Shown here in pieces: positions 45,890 through 57,700 of a DNA stretch of 64,000 nt; position 1 is the first letter of the stretch, and each line of letters begins with the position of its first letter. Both the position numbers and the translations under genes were made by a program. Below the pieces are notes generated by a model. It had not been told where the DNA came from, did no database searches, and worked only from the letters and a program-made list of their open reading frames with translations. The stretch comes from Branchiostoma belcheri (taxonomy: Eukaryota; Chordata; Leptocardii; Amphioxiformes; Branchiostomatidae): assembly GCF_001625305.1 (NCBI RefSeq), contig NW_017804664.1, forward strand, positions 232,617 to 296,616, read 5' to 3'.

Positions 45890-47150
45890 TTTATGGCACC
45901 ATTCCCGCCATTTCCGTTCCCATTATGAGCCGGTCTGTCATAGTGCAAATTTACAGATTCCCGCCCTTCCGTCAGACCACTTTGATTGACAGACGACTTT
46001 TTTTCCTTACCGAACGGTTTCTCAGTAGGTCATGACGATTATTTGACTAAAAAGACGCACATATTTTACATGGGTGACATATCAAAAGTCTCTTTCCCGC
46101 TCAATTTCTGAGCTGAAATCTGTACCTATGAAAATCCTCCCGCAGACGATTTTTTATGACATTATTCCCGCCATTTCCGTCCCTGATACGAGCTTTTCTG
46201 TCACAGAGCAAATTTACAGACAAAAACATGTTGGACGTTTTCCCGCCCTTCCGTCAGACGACTTTGATGGACAGCATCGTCAGACGACTTTTTCCTCACA
46301 CTACAGCTTTCCCGCCCTTCCGTCAGACCACTTTGATTGACAGAATTGGCAGACGACTTTTTTTCACGGAACGATTTCTCAGTAGGTCATGACGATTATT
46401 TGTCTAAAAAGACGCACGTATTTTGAATGGGTGACATAATAAAAGTCTCTTTCCCGCTCAGTTTCTGAGCTGAAATCTGTACCTACGAAAATCCTCCCGC
46501 AGACGATTTTTTATGACATTATTCCCGCCATTTCCGTCCCCGATACGAGCTGTTCTGTGACAGAGCAAATTTACAGACTGAGACATGTTGGACGCTTTTC
46601 CCGCCCTTCCGTCAGACGACTTTGACGGACAGCATTGGCAGACGACTTTGTCCTCACACTACAGTTTTTCCGCCCTTACGTCAGATGATGGACAGCATCG
46701 TCAGACGACTTTTTCCTCACAGAACGGTTTCTCAGTAGGATTGTTTGACTAAAAAGACCCACGTATTTTACATGGGTGATATATTCAAAGTCTCTTTCCC
46801 GCTCAATTTCTGAGCTGAAATCTGTACCTATGAAAATCCTCTCGCAGACGATTTCTTATGAAATTATATTCCCGCCATTTCCGTCCCCGATATGAGCTGT
46901 TCTTTCATGGAACAAATTTACAGACAAAAACATGTTGGACGTTTTCCCGCCCTTCCGTCAGACCACTTTGATTGACAAAAATGGCAGACGACTTTTTCCT
47001 CACACTACAGCTTTCCCACCCTTCCGTCAGATAATGGACAGCATCGTCAGACGACTTTTTCCTCACATAACGGTTTCTCAGTAGGTCATGACGATTATTT
47101 GGTTAAAAAGACGCACACAGATTTCACACAGGCGATAAATTTTCTCTTTC
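45890..47150. repeat. Four-unit ~350-bp tandem array rich in TTCCCGCC
   Basis: ctcagtagg at 46021, 46378, 46731 and 47078. Units share cgacgattatttg, aatttctgagctgaaatctg, tattcccgccatttccgtc and cccgcccttccgtcagac. TTCCCGCC/TTTCCCGC words resemble E2F sites. Confidence 0.92.
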
Positions 47151-47159
47151 CCGCCCAAT

Positions 47160-48110
47160 TTCTGAAATTTGCAATTCTGAAAATCCCCGGACGCAATGAA
47201 AACCGCATTATCGTCACATGATTTGTTGACAAAACACTCCACGTGCTTAAAAGGCTCCAAACTAAACCTCTTATATGTGACTAGGCATAAAACTATTAAA
47301 TAGCTCGCGAAATCTGCCATGTTTATACGTATATGTTATCCAAACCGCATGTTTGCTTTTATGGAATGATATCGCATATGATTTGCCCCTACAATTTATT
47401 AGATATTCCAAAAGTTTACATGTGAAATTTTGTTGGTGGGTCGGGAAAGTCCGGGTTTCTGATTGAGTTCAGTCATGGTGAGAGTTTCAGCTAAGTTCCT
47501 ATGGGTGCGGTCAATGACCTTTTGTGGAATGGCGGGAAAATTTCTTTCTAGTCAGAACTGAGAAGATTATTGCAGTCGGAAGGGCTAAAAGAAAAATGAG
47601 AAAGGAATAAAGAAAGGGTTTTTCATTCAGCTTTACTAAGTAAGGCTTAAATGGTTATATGCTTATAATCTTTGTTGTTATTACTACTAACGAGTTGTAT
47701 TTTGTACAAGAGATAATTCTTGTTTATAACAAAACGGAGTGTTGAGTCGGCATCTATCAGATAATGATCAGGTTTTGACACCATTTCAGGACACCGGAAG
47801 TACATACCTGACATTCCGTGGTCAGCAGACTATAAATATCTGCAGATCAGATCTAAAAACTTCCGGTTCGGTTTGTTTACTTCCGGTGCAGGTGTTCATA
47901 TAGTATGTCCCAAATATACTGATATACGCAATTCACTATACACTAGACTATCAGATTCTATTCCAGCATTATAATTACCTCAAGGAACTTAAAAAGCAAG
48001 TTTCAATACATAATGACTTGTGACAACCCCTACATGCTATACATGATATATGTATGCTGCATGATATACTAGTATATAAAAGACTGTATTGATATTAGAA
48101 ACTGCTCCAA
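47160..48110. other. Intergenic stretch without recognised features
   Basis: AT-rich; nothing recognised. Confidence 0.45.
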
Positions 48111-48114
48111 TTTT

Positions 48115-48308
48115 TAAACTTCATATCTTTTTTTCTTACTCCAACATTTCATGACTAGACGTGGTGACAGCACACTCAAGTTACATAAACTTATTTTATG
48201 CCGTCACCAACGCAGAGGACGAATACAGGACAAGACAATACTCATTTTCACCCGAGTTAAGTGAGAAAAGTCGTGTAAAGTGACTTTCCCAAGGGCACAA
48301 GATTGGAA
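48115..48308 (-). mobile_element. tRNA-SINE 3' half
   Basis: Minus strand: gggaaagtcactttacacga through ccgtcaccacgtctagtcat to aatgttggag. The tRNA head is absent. Confidence 0.8.
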
Positions 48309-48399
48309 TATTTATATTTTCATACCTATCCAATACTAACCACCCTATAAAAAGGTGACGGCGGTAACTAGGCAACAGGACAACGCCCACACCGTCTGG

Positions 48400-48753
48400 T
48401 CAGTGTGTCTTGTGCTGACGTCGCTTCCGGTACCAAGGTAAACCCCCAACATGAGTGATCTAGCCAGGATAAAATTACGCAAGGTGTCCATTATCGCGGG
48501 GTGGATCGACCGACAGGCTACACCGGATGTATGAGGAGCCCGCTTATCGTGGTGGTATCAGTTTGCACGCTACACCGGAAGCGCCGGTCGGGTCTCGTTA
48601 AAAACTCGCGAGACCAGTCATCGCGAGACAGTCCAGAACTCGACATCACCCAGACCAGACCTACAGGACACAGGACCAGCTAGCGCCAGGGTACTTAACT
48701 TCACTACAACACCGTCAGTTCGTCAGTTCGTCCGTTCCCCCGGCTGTGACGTC
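48400..48753 (+). promoter_or_regulatory. Candidate promoter of cPLA2 isoform a
   Basis: GC-rich. It contains an ETS-type accggaagc at about 48574, two tcgcgaga words (48606-48630), a short gttcgtcagttcgtcc repeat and a perfect CRE (48747-48754) that ends on the start codon. The transcription start cannot be fixed by eye. Confidence 0.45.
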
Positions 48754-48782
48754 ATGAAGAGGTCGCGACCCCTGATGGAGGG
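48754..48782 (+). CDS. cPLA2 first coding exon, isoform a
   Basis: ATG at 48754 gives MKRSRPLME and a split Gly codon; donor GG|gtgagt. Phase 2 matches the next acceptor at 52818 exactly. The basic N-terminus has no obvious counterpart in human cPLA2. Confidence 0.72.
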
Positions 48783-51700
48783 GTGAGTAGATTACCCGGC
48801 ATCCCCCGGGACTACCGTAACCATGGCGTTATATTATGGGTTGGCTACGACCTCTGACCTACATATTTTTACCTATCGTTTGCGATAAAATCTTTTTGTT
48901 CCTTTCGAAGTTTTGTTGGAATGATTTTGGGGTTAGGCAGGTGACACCTGTTGTTAGACCTGTAGGTACACCTGTTACCTGGTTGCCATGACGACGCAGG
49001 TGACCGTCAGGTGGTTGTCCTGTTTCATGGTTGGATGATTATTCTAGTGTAGCCTTCCAAGAATGGGCACTGCCATTCTAATTGACTGTGCATATAGTCC
49101 TTAAAAGGACTGTGGTTGTGATGCAAGTTTTCTGTTCTTACTTTGGGGCCTCCAAATTAACGTGCTATAACATAGCAAATCTATAGACTAGACACAGACA
49201 TTTACTGTTTATGCGCACCACAATTTACATAATTTTATAGCTTGTATGGCTAGCACAGGCCGAGCCCTTGTTTATATATACTGTGTACATTTTGGCGGCC
49301 GAGACTTCCCACATTCCCGAATTCTACTCAGGGAAAACCCCGGAATGAGTCTGTTGTGTTGACAGTTATCATTCTGAGTGGGCAAAATCAGTCTGTAGAG
49401 CGTAATGCTCATGTCAAAACTGTGAGTCAAGATGGCGGGTTGTATCCAGAACCCTGCCTATTTCTATTCCACAATGGCTTAGGATTAGGCACGATTCTGG
49501 ATAGTCTCTGCGTATCCAAGAATATAGATTTGGCCTAGGCACGATTCTGGATACGCGTGACTATCCAGAACTACATGTGTCTGAGTGTGATTCTAGATAA
49601 AGCACGCTGGTTCTGGATACATTTTTGTACAACAACAACAACAACAACAACATCGTCCTTGTCCGAACCCTGACTGGCCTGAGTCATTAGATGGCGAAAA
49701 TCCTACATATCTTAAATGCTATGCCTGCCCTAGGATCAGGCACAGTATCCAAAACGTAGATTAGATCCAGGCACGGTTCTGGATACATTTTTGTGCAACA
49801 GCAACGTCCATGCGCTATGCCCGAACCCTGAGTCAAGATGGCGAGAACTTTGCCTAGCCTATGTACTTCTATGTTTGAATGGGTTAGGGTTAGGATCAGG
49901 CAAGGTTCTGGATACTAGTAGTTTCTGATTAAAGTAGATTTGCTCCAAGCCCTAGATAAATAACGGTTCTGGACACGTTTCTGTACAACAACGCCCGAAC
50001 CGTGAGTCAAGCAGGCGAGTCTGTGGCCGTGTTTTGACTGACTCCATCCACAGACCGCAGACACCCTCCTGAGTCCTGACGGGACCGTGTGAGTAAAAAC
50101 CGCCTCAGGCGGGACGGAAAACAGAACCAGCTGGCCGCAACCACAACACAAAACTACTATGTAGCCTCCACCAGGCCTTTGTTTCTACGTGAATACGGAT
50201 TGTAGAATTCGGCAAAAAAAGAGTAAAATTGGCCAAGGGAGTCCGGCCGCGAAAGGTTGATTCTTTTCCTCCGAAGTCAAACCTACAAGGCGGCCAAATT
50301 AACTCTCCTGGCAATTATTCTCCTACTAGTTAGTCTGGTAGAGACTTCAAAAGTCCCCACAGGCGAGGGGATAGCAAAAATGTAACTAGACAGCCAACAG
50401 GTGAAAGGGTTACATCACTGGAGACCCGTGGTATGTGCAGGAAAACAAACTGGGCTGGTTGAAAAACACGGAGGACTGGCCGCCCTTTAAAGGAATAAGT
50501 TACAAACAACGTTTCTAATGGGTTGGGTGTTTAGTAGGTTTTATGCTCGTTCTTATTTTATTGCAACCACACCGGCAGTGTCAATAAGGAAAACACAATT
50601 CTTATATTCACCTCGGGAGTGAATATAAGATAAAAAGGGATGAAATAATTCTTATACTGGAGTGTCAATAACCACGGTCTTGTGTATACAACAGAGAAAT
50701 CAGGCATGTGGGGTCAGTGACAGTGTTGTGTTGCTGGATATGAAGAAAATGGAGGGGGGGGGGGCAAGTACTTACTCAACTTGGCAGGTCATTTCGTGCC
50801 AAACACTCCCATATGAGAACTGTTAACGAAGTGAAGCACACAGACTCTTACCGGGATGTTCTCTTTATATCCTCTTTTTGTAGAAACTTACGCTATATAA
50901 AAAGGAACAGCGGAGTTGAGTCATCTTGTCCTGCTGCCTGTAATCCCTCCTTTGTACAAAACAACCCCGGTCTGACCTGCCAGATTACCGACTTGTTACA
51001 GTCTTTCTTTCGTAACACATATACACACGGGGCTAGTTATCTCCAAGCAGATACGCGGCGGGACGTATTGTTCCGAACAAACCCGGCCTGACCTGGACTG
51101 GTCTGTCCGGATTACCGACTTGCTACAGTCTTTCATTCGTTTATACACACACAGGAGTAGTTATCTCCAAGCAGATACGCGGCGGGACGTATTGTTCCGA
51201 ACAAACCCGGCCTGACCTGGACTGGTCTGTCCGGATTACCGACTTGCTACAGTCTTTCATTCGTTTATACACACACAGGTGTAGTTATCTCCAAGCAGAT
51301 ACGCGGTGGGGCGTTCAGGCGTGATATTGCTACAAATCGGATACAAAAGTAACAACAGCAACACCAACAGCCACTGTAGCAAATTCCTAAATATGCGCCA
51401 GAGAACAGCCTTCGGCTTGGTACAAATTCGCGACACTCTGACCCGAAAGCCTCACGTAATGCCTACACTACTGCTAACTGCTATGGTCTCCCTCCCACTA
51501 CCATGTGTGTACAGTCGTCTGTAGGTTTCATAAAGCATCTGATGTACGAATTGCTAGAACAAGTGAGTAAAGACCAAGATGGTGACGCAAACTCAGCTCA
51601 CGGTACACGCAGCTGTGTGGAATAGGAGCGACCTCTAGCGCGCGAGCTGGCACTGCACCCTCTACGTGCCGTTTAAAAACGCGTACATTGCGCCGTATGT

Positions 51701-54700
51701 TATAACTTGTGTGTTTTGGACCTCGCAGTTTTGTGTACTACGATCTATTTAGATTCAGCTAGGGAAACATGGAACCTACCAGTCCCCCCAATTGCACAAA
51801 CGAAATAAAAGTTGAGAATTTATGTACAAAGGTTAGGAGAGAGAGATATTGAAACTCTCGTCACTCCCCTAAGTCACGTAAACAAACGAAATAAAAGTGT
51901 AGAATTTATGTTGACCTGACTGGCTGCCAGCTACAATGTAGAGTGTAAGATGTAAGAGTTACGGTCCAACTCCGAGGAAACCGGACTGCACAAGCCCAGG
52001 CCGCTTTCTTGGGAACTCAAAAGCAGGAGGAGTTCAGCATTGGAAAATGCGTGTTGAGACAAGGTTCACCACTGGAATGGCAGTGCAGGAATGAAGGGGA
52101 CTCAGCAATGGAAGTCGCTCGGCACTGGAAAACAAATGCTTAACTACATGACTGAGGCAGTTTTTTTACTATTGAATCAGTACTAGAATACGAGTGAGGA
52201 AAGTTTGCGATAGAACTGCCTACAGTCGGTACGATTGAGCCCGCGATCTCGCGTGAACGGGACCGTTTTCTCTGGGCTTGCAGCGGTTGTGTAGCGGTCA
52301 GCGGCTGTTCCGGGTCCAGGTGTTCTTGACCGGACATGTCCGCCGATGTGGGGACGCTGTAAGTTCAGGTTTAAGTTCGTACAGAATCCTAACTCCTGTG
52401 TCAAGGGTGTGATCAGTTTCTGCATCCCAGAACCTGTACTTACTTATACTTAATATATACGTGTTAAGGTCAAGTTTAGCGGCATTAGCAGGCGTAAGTG
52501 ATAAGATGTTTGTGCTAATCATGTGTGCCGTTTTTCGTTTGTACAGTAGCCTCTACCAGGCTTCGGGAGGCGGCTGGAAAGAGTAGGAATATGCCAAATA
52601 GAGAGATAAACTGTTTAACATGCCGGGGGAGCTGGCCGCTAGAAAGAACAGTTTACCGCGTTTGAAAGATGACAAAAAGTACTCTCTAGCGAACCAACCC
52701 CCCTGGTATGCTATCTTTCTACTTTCCAACCACCTCCAAAAGCCTGGTAGAGGCTAACCTCAGACTACCCCGATGACCTTGACCTGTAATAACCCCTGTT
52801 CTCTCTGACCCCTGCAGGTTCCACACGCCCAACTCCTTCGACCCCTTCCAGCTGTTCGAGGTAAGTTGCCATGGCAACCGACTTTTACAAACACAAACAT
52901 GAGTGTGTATGTTTAAAGTTAAAACTTCTGATCCAACACAAAAAGTTCTCTCACCTAGAGCTTTCGACCAGTCACTCTGGTCTTCCTCAGTAGACTGACC
53001 CAGTGAGGCTTGTCACGTGGCTTCTTTGAAGTGTGACGTCAACACTGGGTCAGGGGTATCTTGTAGATGATGTCGGCCCCCGTCGCGGTTCAATGAATGT
53101 GGTATGTGTGATGAGATTTGTACTTTCCTTCATTTTTGGTCAGTTGACTAGATGGTTAGTATACATGTATGACCAGGTATGTTCACTTATCAGTTGGTTG
53201 GTCGCTTGGCTAGTTGCTTAAGTAGCCCGTTGGTTACTTGGTTGGTTAGTTGCCTTGAATTGGTCGGTAGGTTGGTCGGTCGGTCGGTTGGTTGGTTAGT
53301 TTGTTTGTTTGTCGGTTGGTTGGTTGGTTAGACCATAGCCAAGGAGGTTTCCCTTCTTGCTAAGACGGCTTCATCACAATGTGAATTTCCAAAAACAATG
53401 TGATGTGTTGCTGAACTAATAGATCTTGGTGGAAAATGTTTTATATTATCTAAAGGCAGCTGACTTGTTGGTTAGTTAAGACTCTTCCTTCGCGTCCCGT
53501 GCGTCCAGACTATTATGGGATCTCAAGAAGGAAACAAAAACGTGGCACGAAGTCTGAAAACCGAAGTGATGAAAGCTCCTTGGATCACCCTAAAGGCCGA
53601 CCGGATAATTAACCGCCCCCTCCCTCCCTCAGACAACTTTTCTCCCCAGTGTTAGTCCCGACGGTCCCGCCTTTCCTATTAAAGGAGGGAAACAAAAACA
53701 CGTGGCACCAGAACAAAGTGGCGATGTACTGGTATGACCTAGCCTCTACCAGGCTTCGGGAGGCGGCTGGAAGGAGTAGAAATCGGCCAAATAGAGAGTT
53801 AACATGCCGGGGGAGTTGGTCCGCTGAGAGAACAGTCTTGTGGTGGAATAGTGAGGGGATTACTTTTATACCGTTTGACGGTAGCGACTCCGCACAGGCT
53901 TCGGGAGCAGCAAACTGTTCCCTACTGATTTCTACTGTTCCCAGCCGCCTCCCGAAGCCTGGTAGAGGCTATATCGCACCCCCTCCCCCAGACAGCTTCC
54001 CACCCCGGCGCTAATTCCCTCGCGGCCCGCCTCTCCCATTTTCCCGGCGTGTTTGTTTAGCAGCTCGCCGTCCGCATGCCGGCAGGGCCGACACGGATTG
54101 CCGGGAGATGGCAGGACAGTGAGGGGACGAGTTTGGTTTTCTTACTCCATGGTGAGGGGGGCGGCTGTTCCGCAAAACCGCACAGCTAGTGACGCAGACG
54201 GGAAGACGACTTCACTGCGCTTGGCTTGCGACGTTTCGTCATTGCAAGCTTCTAGCCTTGTACTAGAAACTGTTCTTCTGTGTTTAACGTCCTCAAAGAG
54301 TCGCGCAACAGGAGAGAGAGAGAAAAAAAGAGAAGAAGAGATGACAGCACGGCTAGCTTGAGTTAGCGTGTGGTCTGCAAAATCATGCGGAACTTCACTG
54401 CGCTTGGATTGAGACGTTTCGCCAACTTCTAGCCTTGAACTTAAGACCGTTCCACTGTGTTTAACTTTCTCTATTTAAAGAGTCGCGCAACTAGAGAGAG
54501 GGAGAGAAAGATAGAAGAGAGGACTACGCCAGCTCGGAGACGGCGTGTGGTCTGCATGTCTGTATGCACACGACGCGTCCCGACCGGCTTTTGTTCCAGT
54601 CTCCATTGTTCCCTGAGCTCGCCAATAGTGGCTGTGTGTGTACGGTACGGGGAGGGCCGGAGGCAAGCGGGGGGAGTTACCGGGCCGAGTCGGGCGGTTT

Positions 54701-57700
54701 CCTCGGGCGGGATCGCGTCTCGCCCCGTAAGCCATGGAGGACGCTACCCCTGACGAATTCTCGGACCCTCCGTACAAGGTACAGTTCCTTCTAACGTCTT
54801 AAACTCCCGACCAAGGCGTCTCCACCTTCCTTAAGGTTCCGTGAGAAGTCGTGCCTCGCGTCGTGCTAACCTTAGCGTGAACTGATTTAATTTCTGCGCC
54901 CTTGTGTAACAGTGTGTTGTTAGAAAACCCTGGAGACGGCAGGACCCTGTGTCGGTATGTGTATAACAGTCATCGTTCTGACATCTTTAACACCTCGGAA
55001 CCGCTGTTGATATAAGAACTGTGCAGTTCGGGCTGGTGGTTTAGCGTTTGTTATAGTCACTGAGGACATTGCCCTCGAATCTACGGCAACCCGGAAAGGA
55101 CAGTCAGTCGTAACATCAGATTCACCCATCCCTGCCTTATGTTCCCATGTTTCGATCGGTGTTCATCTGTTAAATCTGTGTTTGGGTTTCTGTTAGAAAG
55201 TTTCTTGTCATTTGGCTGACAATGTATGGATGTGATATTATGGTGTGAGTGGAGTAAATGTCTGGATGGCTAAATAAAAGCTCAGATGTTCTATTTAGTG
55301 ATTTAGTGAACGGGTTATCTTTTGTTGCGTTGTGTTGCCAAAGCAACGTGTTAGTTTGTGTTGCCAAGTGGTGTCGCTTCTTACGTTGCCATAGTAACGT
55401 GTTATTAAGCGTTGCCTGGTGGAACACCGACTTCTTGTGTCGCCATAGTAACGTGTTATTTTGCGTCGTAGTAACGTTTTTTTCGATGCGTTGCCATAGT
55501 AACGTTATTTTTCGTTGCCATAGTAACGTGTTATTTTGCGTTTCCAGGTAAGACCCCAGTTTTTGCGTTGCCATAGTAACGGGTGATTTTACGTTTCCAG
55601 GTGGAACACCGGCCATGCCTGATGCTGCACGTGACCGTTTTAAGGGGCAGGAACATCACTAAGGGCTGGGCGGGCGACTTGGGTAAGTCTAACACGAAAA
55701 CAAACAAACAAACAAACAAACAAACAAGCATACGTAGATGATAGAACGTAATTAAGAAGCAGTTGGTAATACGTGTGCTTCTTAATTACGTTCTTTCATC
55801 TATGTTTTTTGGTTGGTTGGTTTGTTACCCCCACGCTGCATTGTACATTTATGTAAGATCGTGGAGGTTATCCGTACCTTGCTTGATTGTTTATTATGTA
55901 CATGTGCAATGACTTACATGGGACTTTGTTTATATGTGTGCTTCTCAGTCCACAGTGACTAAGCCTAGCCGCGGCACCAGGCTTGTTTACCTGTCAGCGG
56001 CAGCATATAAATGTTCCAGTCTGACATTTCACTGATAAACAGTGGAAACATCAGCCATAAATCAGCTGCAGGAGACCCTTACATAACAAACCTCCTTACA
56101 TAAGGACGGCCGTTAATAATACATGAGGCCGACCTTGCTGACATTTGTAACAGGCAGGACATGATTTACTGATGTTTGAAAGACCCAGTTTTGGGCTGTT
56201 TCTCTCGTATGACTGTATAGATACACTCTATTGTCTTATCTATCACTGTCGTTGTATACATGAATATTATCCGTACCCCATGCCATGCTGACAGGCGGGT
56301 TGAAATCTCCTTGTTTTGACCCTGGCTGTTTTGATGAGGAGTTGTTGTTGTTGTCGTTTCCCGTGTTTTTGCGGAGTTAGCCCTGTTTTTCCTGGTCCCC
56401 TGTGTTTTCAGTTGACCCTGTTTTTCAACGTTTCCCCATGGTTTCCCACGTGTTTTGTGGCATCACCTCTGTTTTCCCCGGTACTCCCGTGTTTTGTGGC
56501 ATTACCTCTGTTTTCCCCGTTTTCCCCCGTATTTACACGCGTAAACTGACCTATCACGACTCCGGTCAGCTCTAAACAAAGCTGCCGCCACCCCAACCTG
56601 AGTATTATATAAATCTGAGCGCTTCTTGTCCCATGGCTCTTCTTAGAAAGCGCAGTGCTCGATGGGACGATTCTAGCGCTTTGCATTTTGGGTAAGATGT
56701 GCGCGCGGTGCACCTTGGGTAAAAGTAAAGCGCTGTGCACCTTGGGTAAAAGTTAAGCGCTCTGCATGGTGGGAATATATTGTGAATACACAGGTTACAA
56801 CATCACAAGTTTCTCTATTGAAGTACAGCTTCTGACGAAGTCGTTTTCACTTAAAACTTTGCTAAAGTCCAAATTCTTCTCCAATGTCAAGTTTGTTAGT
56901 AGTGTCTTAGAAGGATTCGAAGCAATCTCAGAAAAAAGGAAAATTTGTCTCTGTTCATTGTGTAACGTTACATGTAGAAATCTACCCCCTTACGACCCTG
57001 TGTAGGTTGGAACGTTCCTTTCAAAATCTCCAATAAAATCCGTTCAGCAAAGAATGTTAGAACCTCAAGGACACTTAGAGGTCACGTTAATGGGGCGTGA
57101 AAGGTCACCCAAAAGTCGCGGGTTTATCCAAACATTTTCCGCGGTTTACTGAGCGATAAATCTGCACTCTCAACAGTCAGTAGTTACGGACCGGAGACTT
57201 TACGGGTAGCAGTTAACGATGAGAATACTTTGAGCAGATGTTTAATGGCATCAAATGCATTATCAGGGCAGCAAAACTTATAATGTACATGTACAAACTT
57301 ACAAAAATATTCTGAATGAGGCAATCTTAATGACTGACACATACCGTCCCACATTAGCACATTTGACTCAATATTTCATGCTGTGGGCTTTTAAAACTGC
57401 AGAAACAAGCCTCAAGATGCGTCTTTTATTTTCTGGGTGGTACCCTAAGAATCAGGTCAGGGCCCTTCCAGTGACCGTTTGCGGTCAGAATTTCGGGCAT
57501 TTTGGCTCCAAGAATGTCCATACACATCGGGATAGTGTTGTTTCAACTCACTATGTAGATAAGTGACGTCTATAATATTGAGTTTGAAAAATCTGGTTTT
57601 CAAGCCCTAAAAACTGCACTGGCAGCCTCTAAACCAAACAGCTCGCCCAGGGTCACCAACCGTTACGATACAAATGAAACATCTTCGCATTTCCGGCTTT

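Noticed and set aside
54053-54794. Coding gene in the GC-rich frames upstream of cPLA2 isoform b
   Set aside because: Several overlapping frames on both strands, as expected for GC-rich DNA; only the short ATG exon at 54734 has a donor and a phase match.
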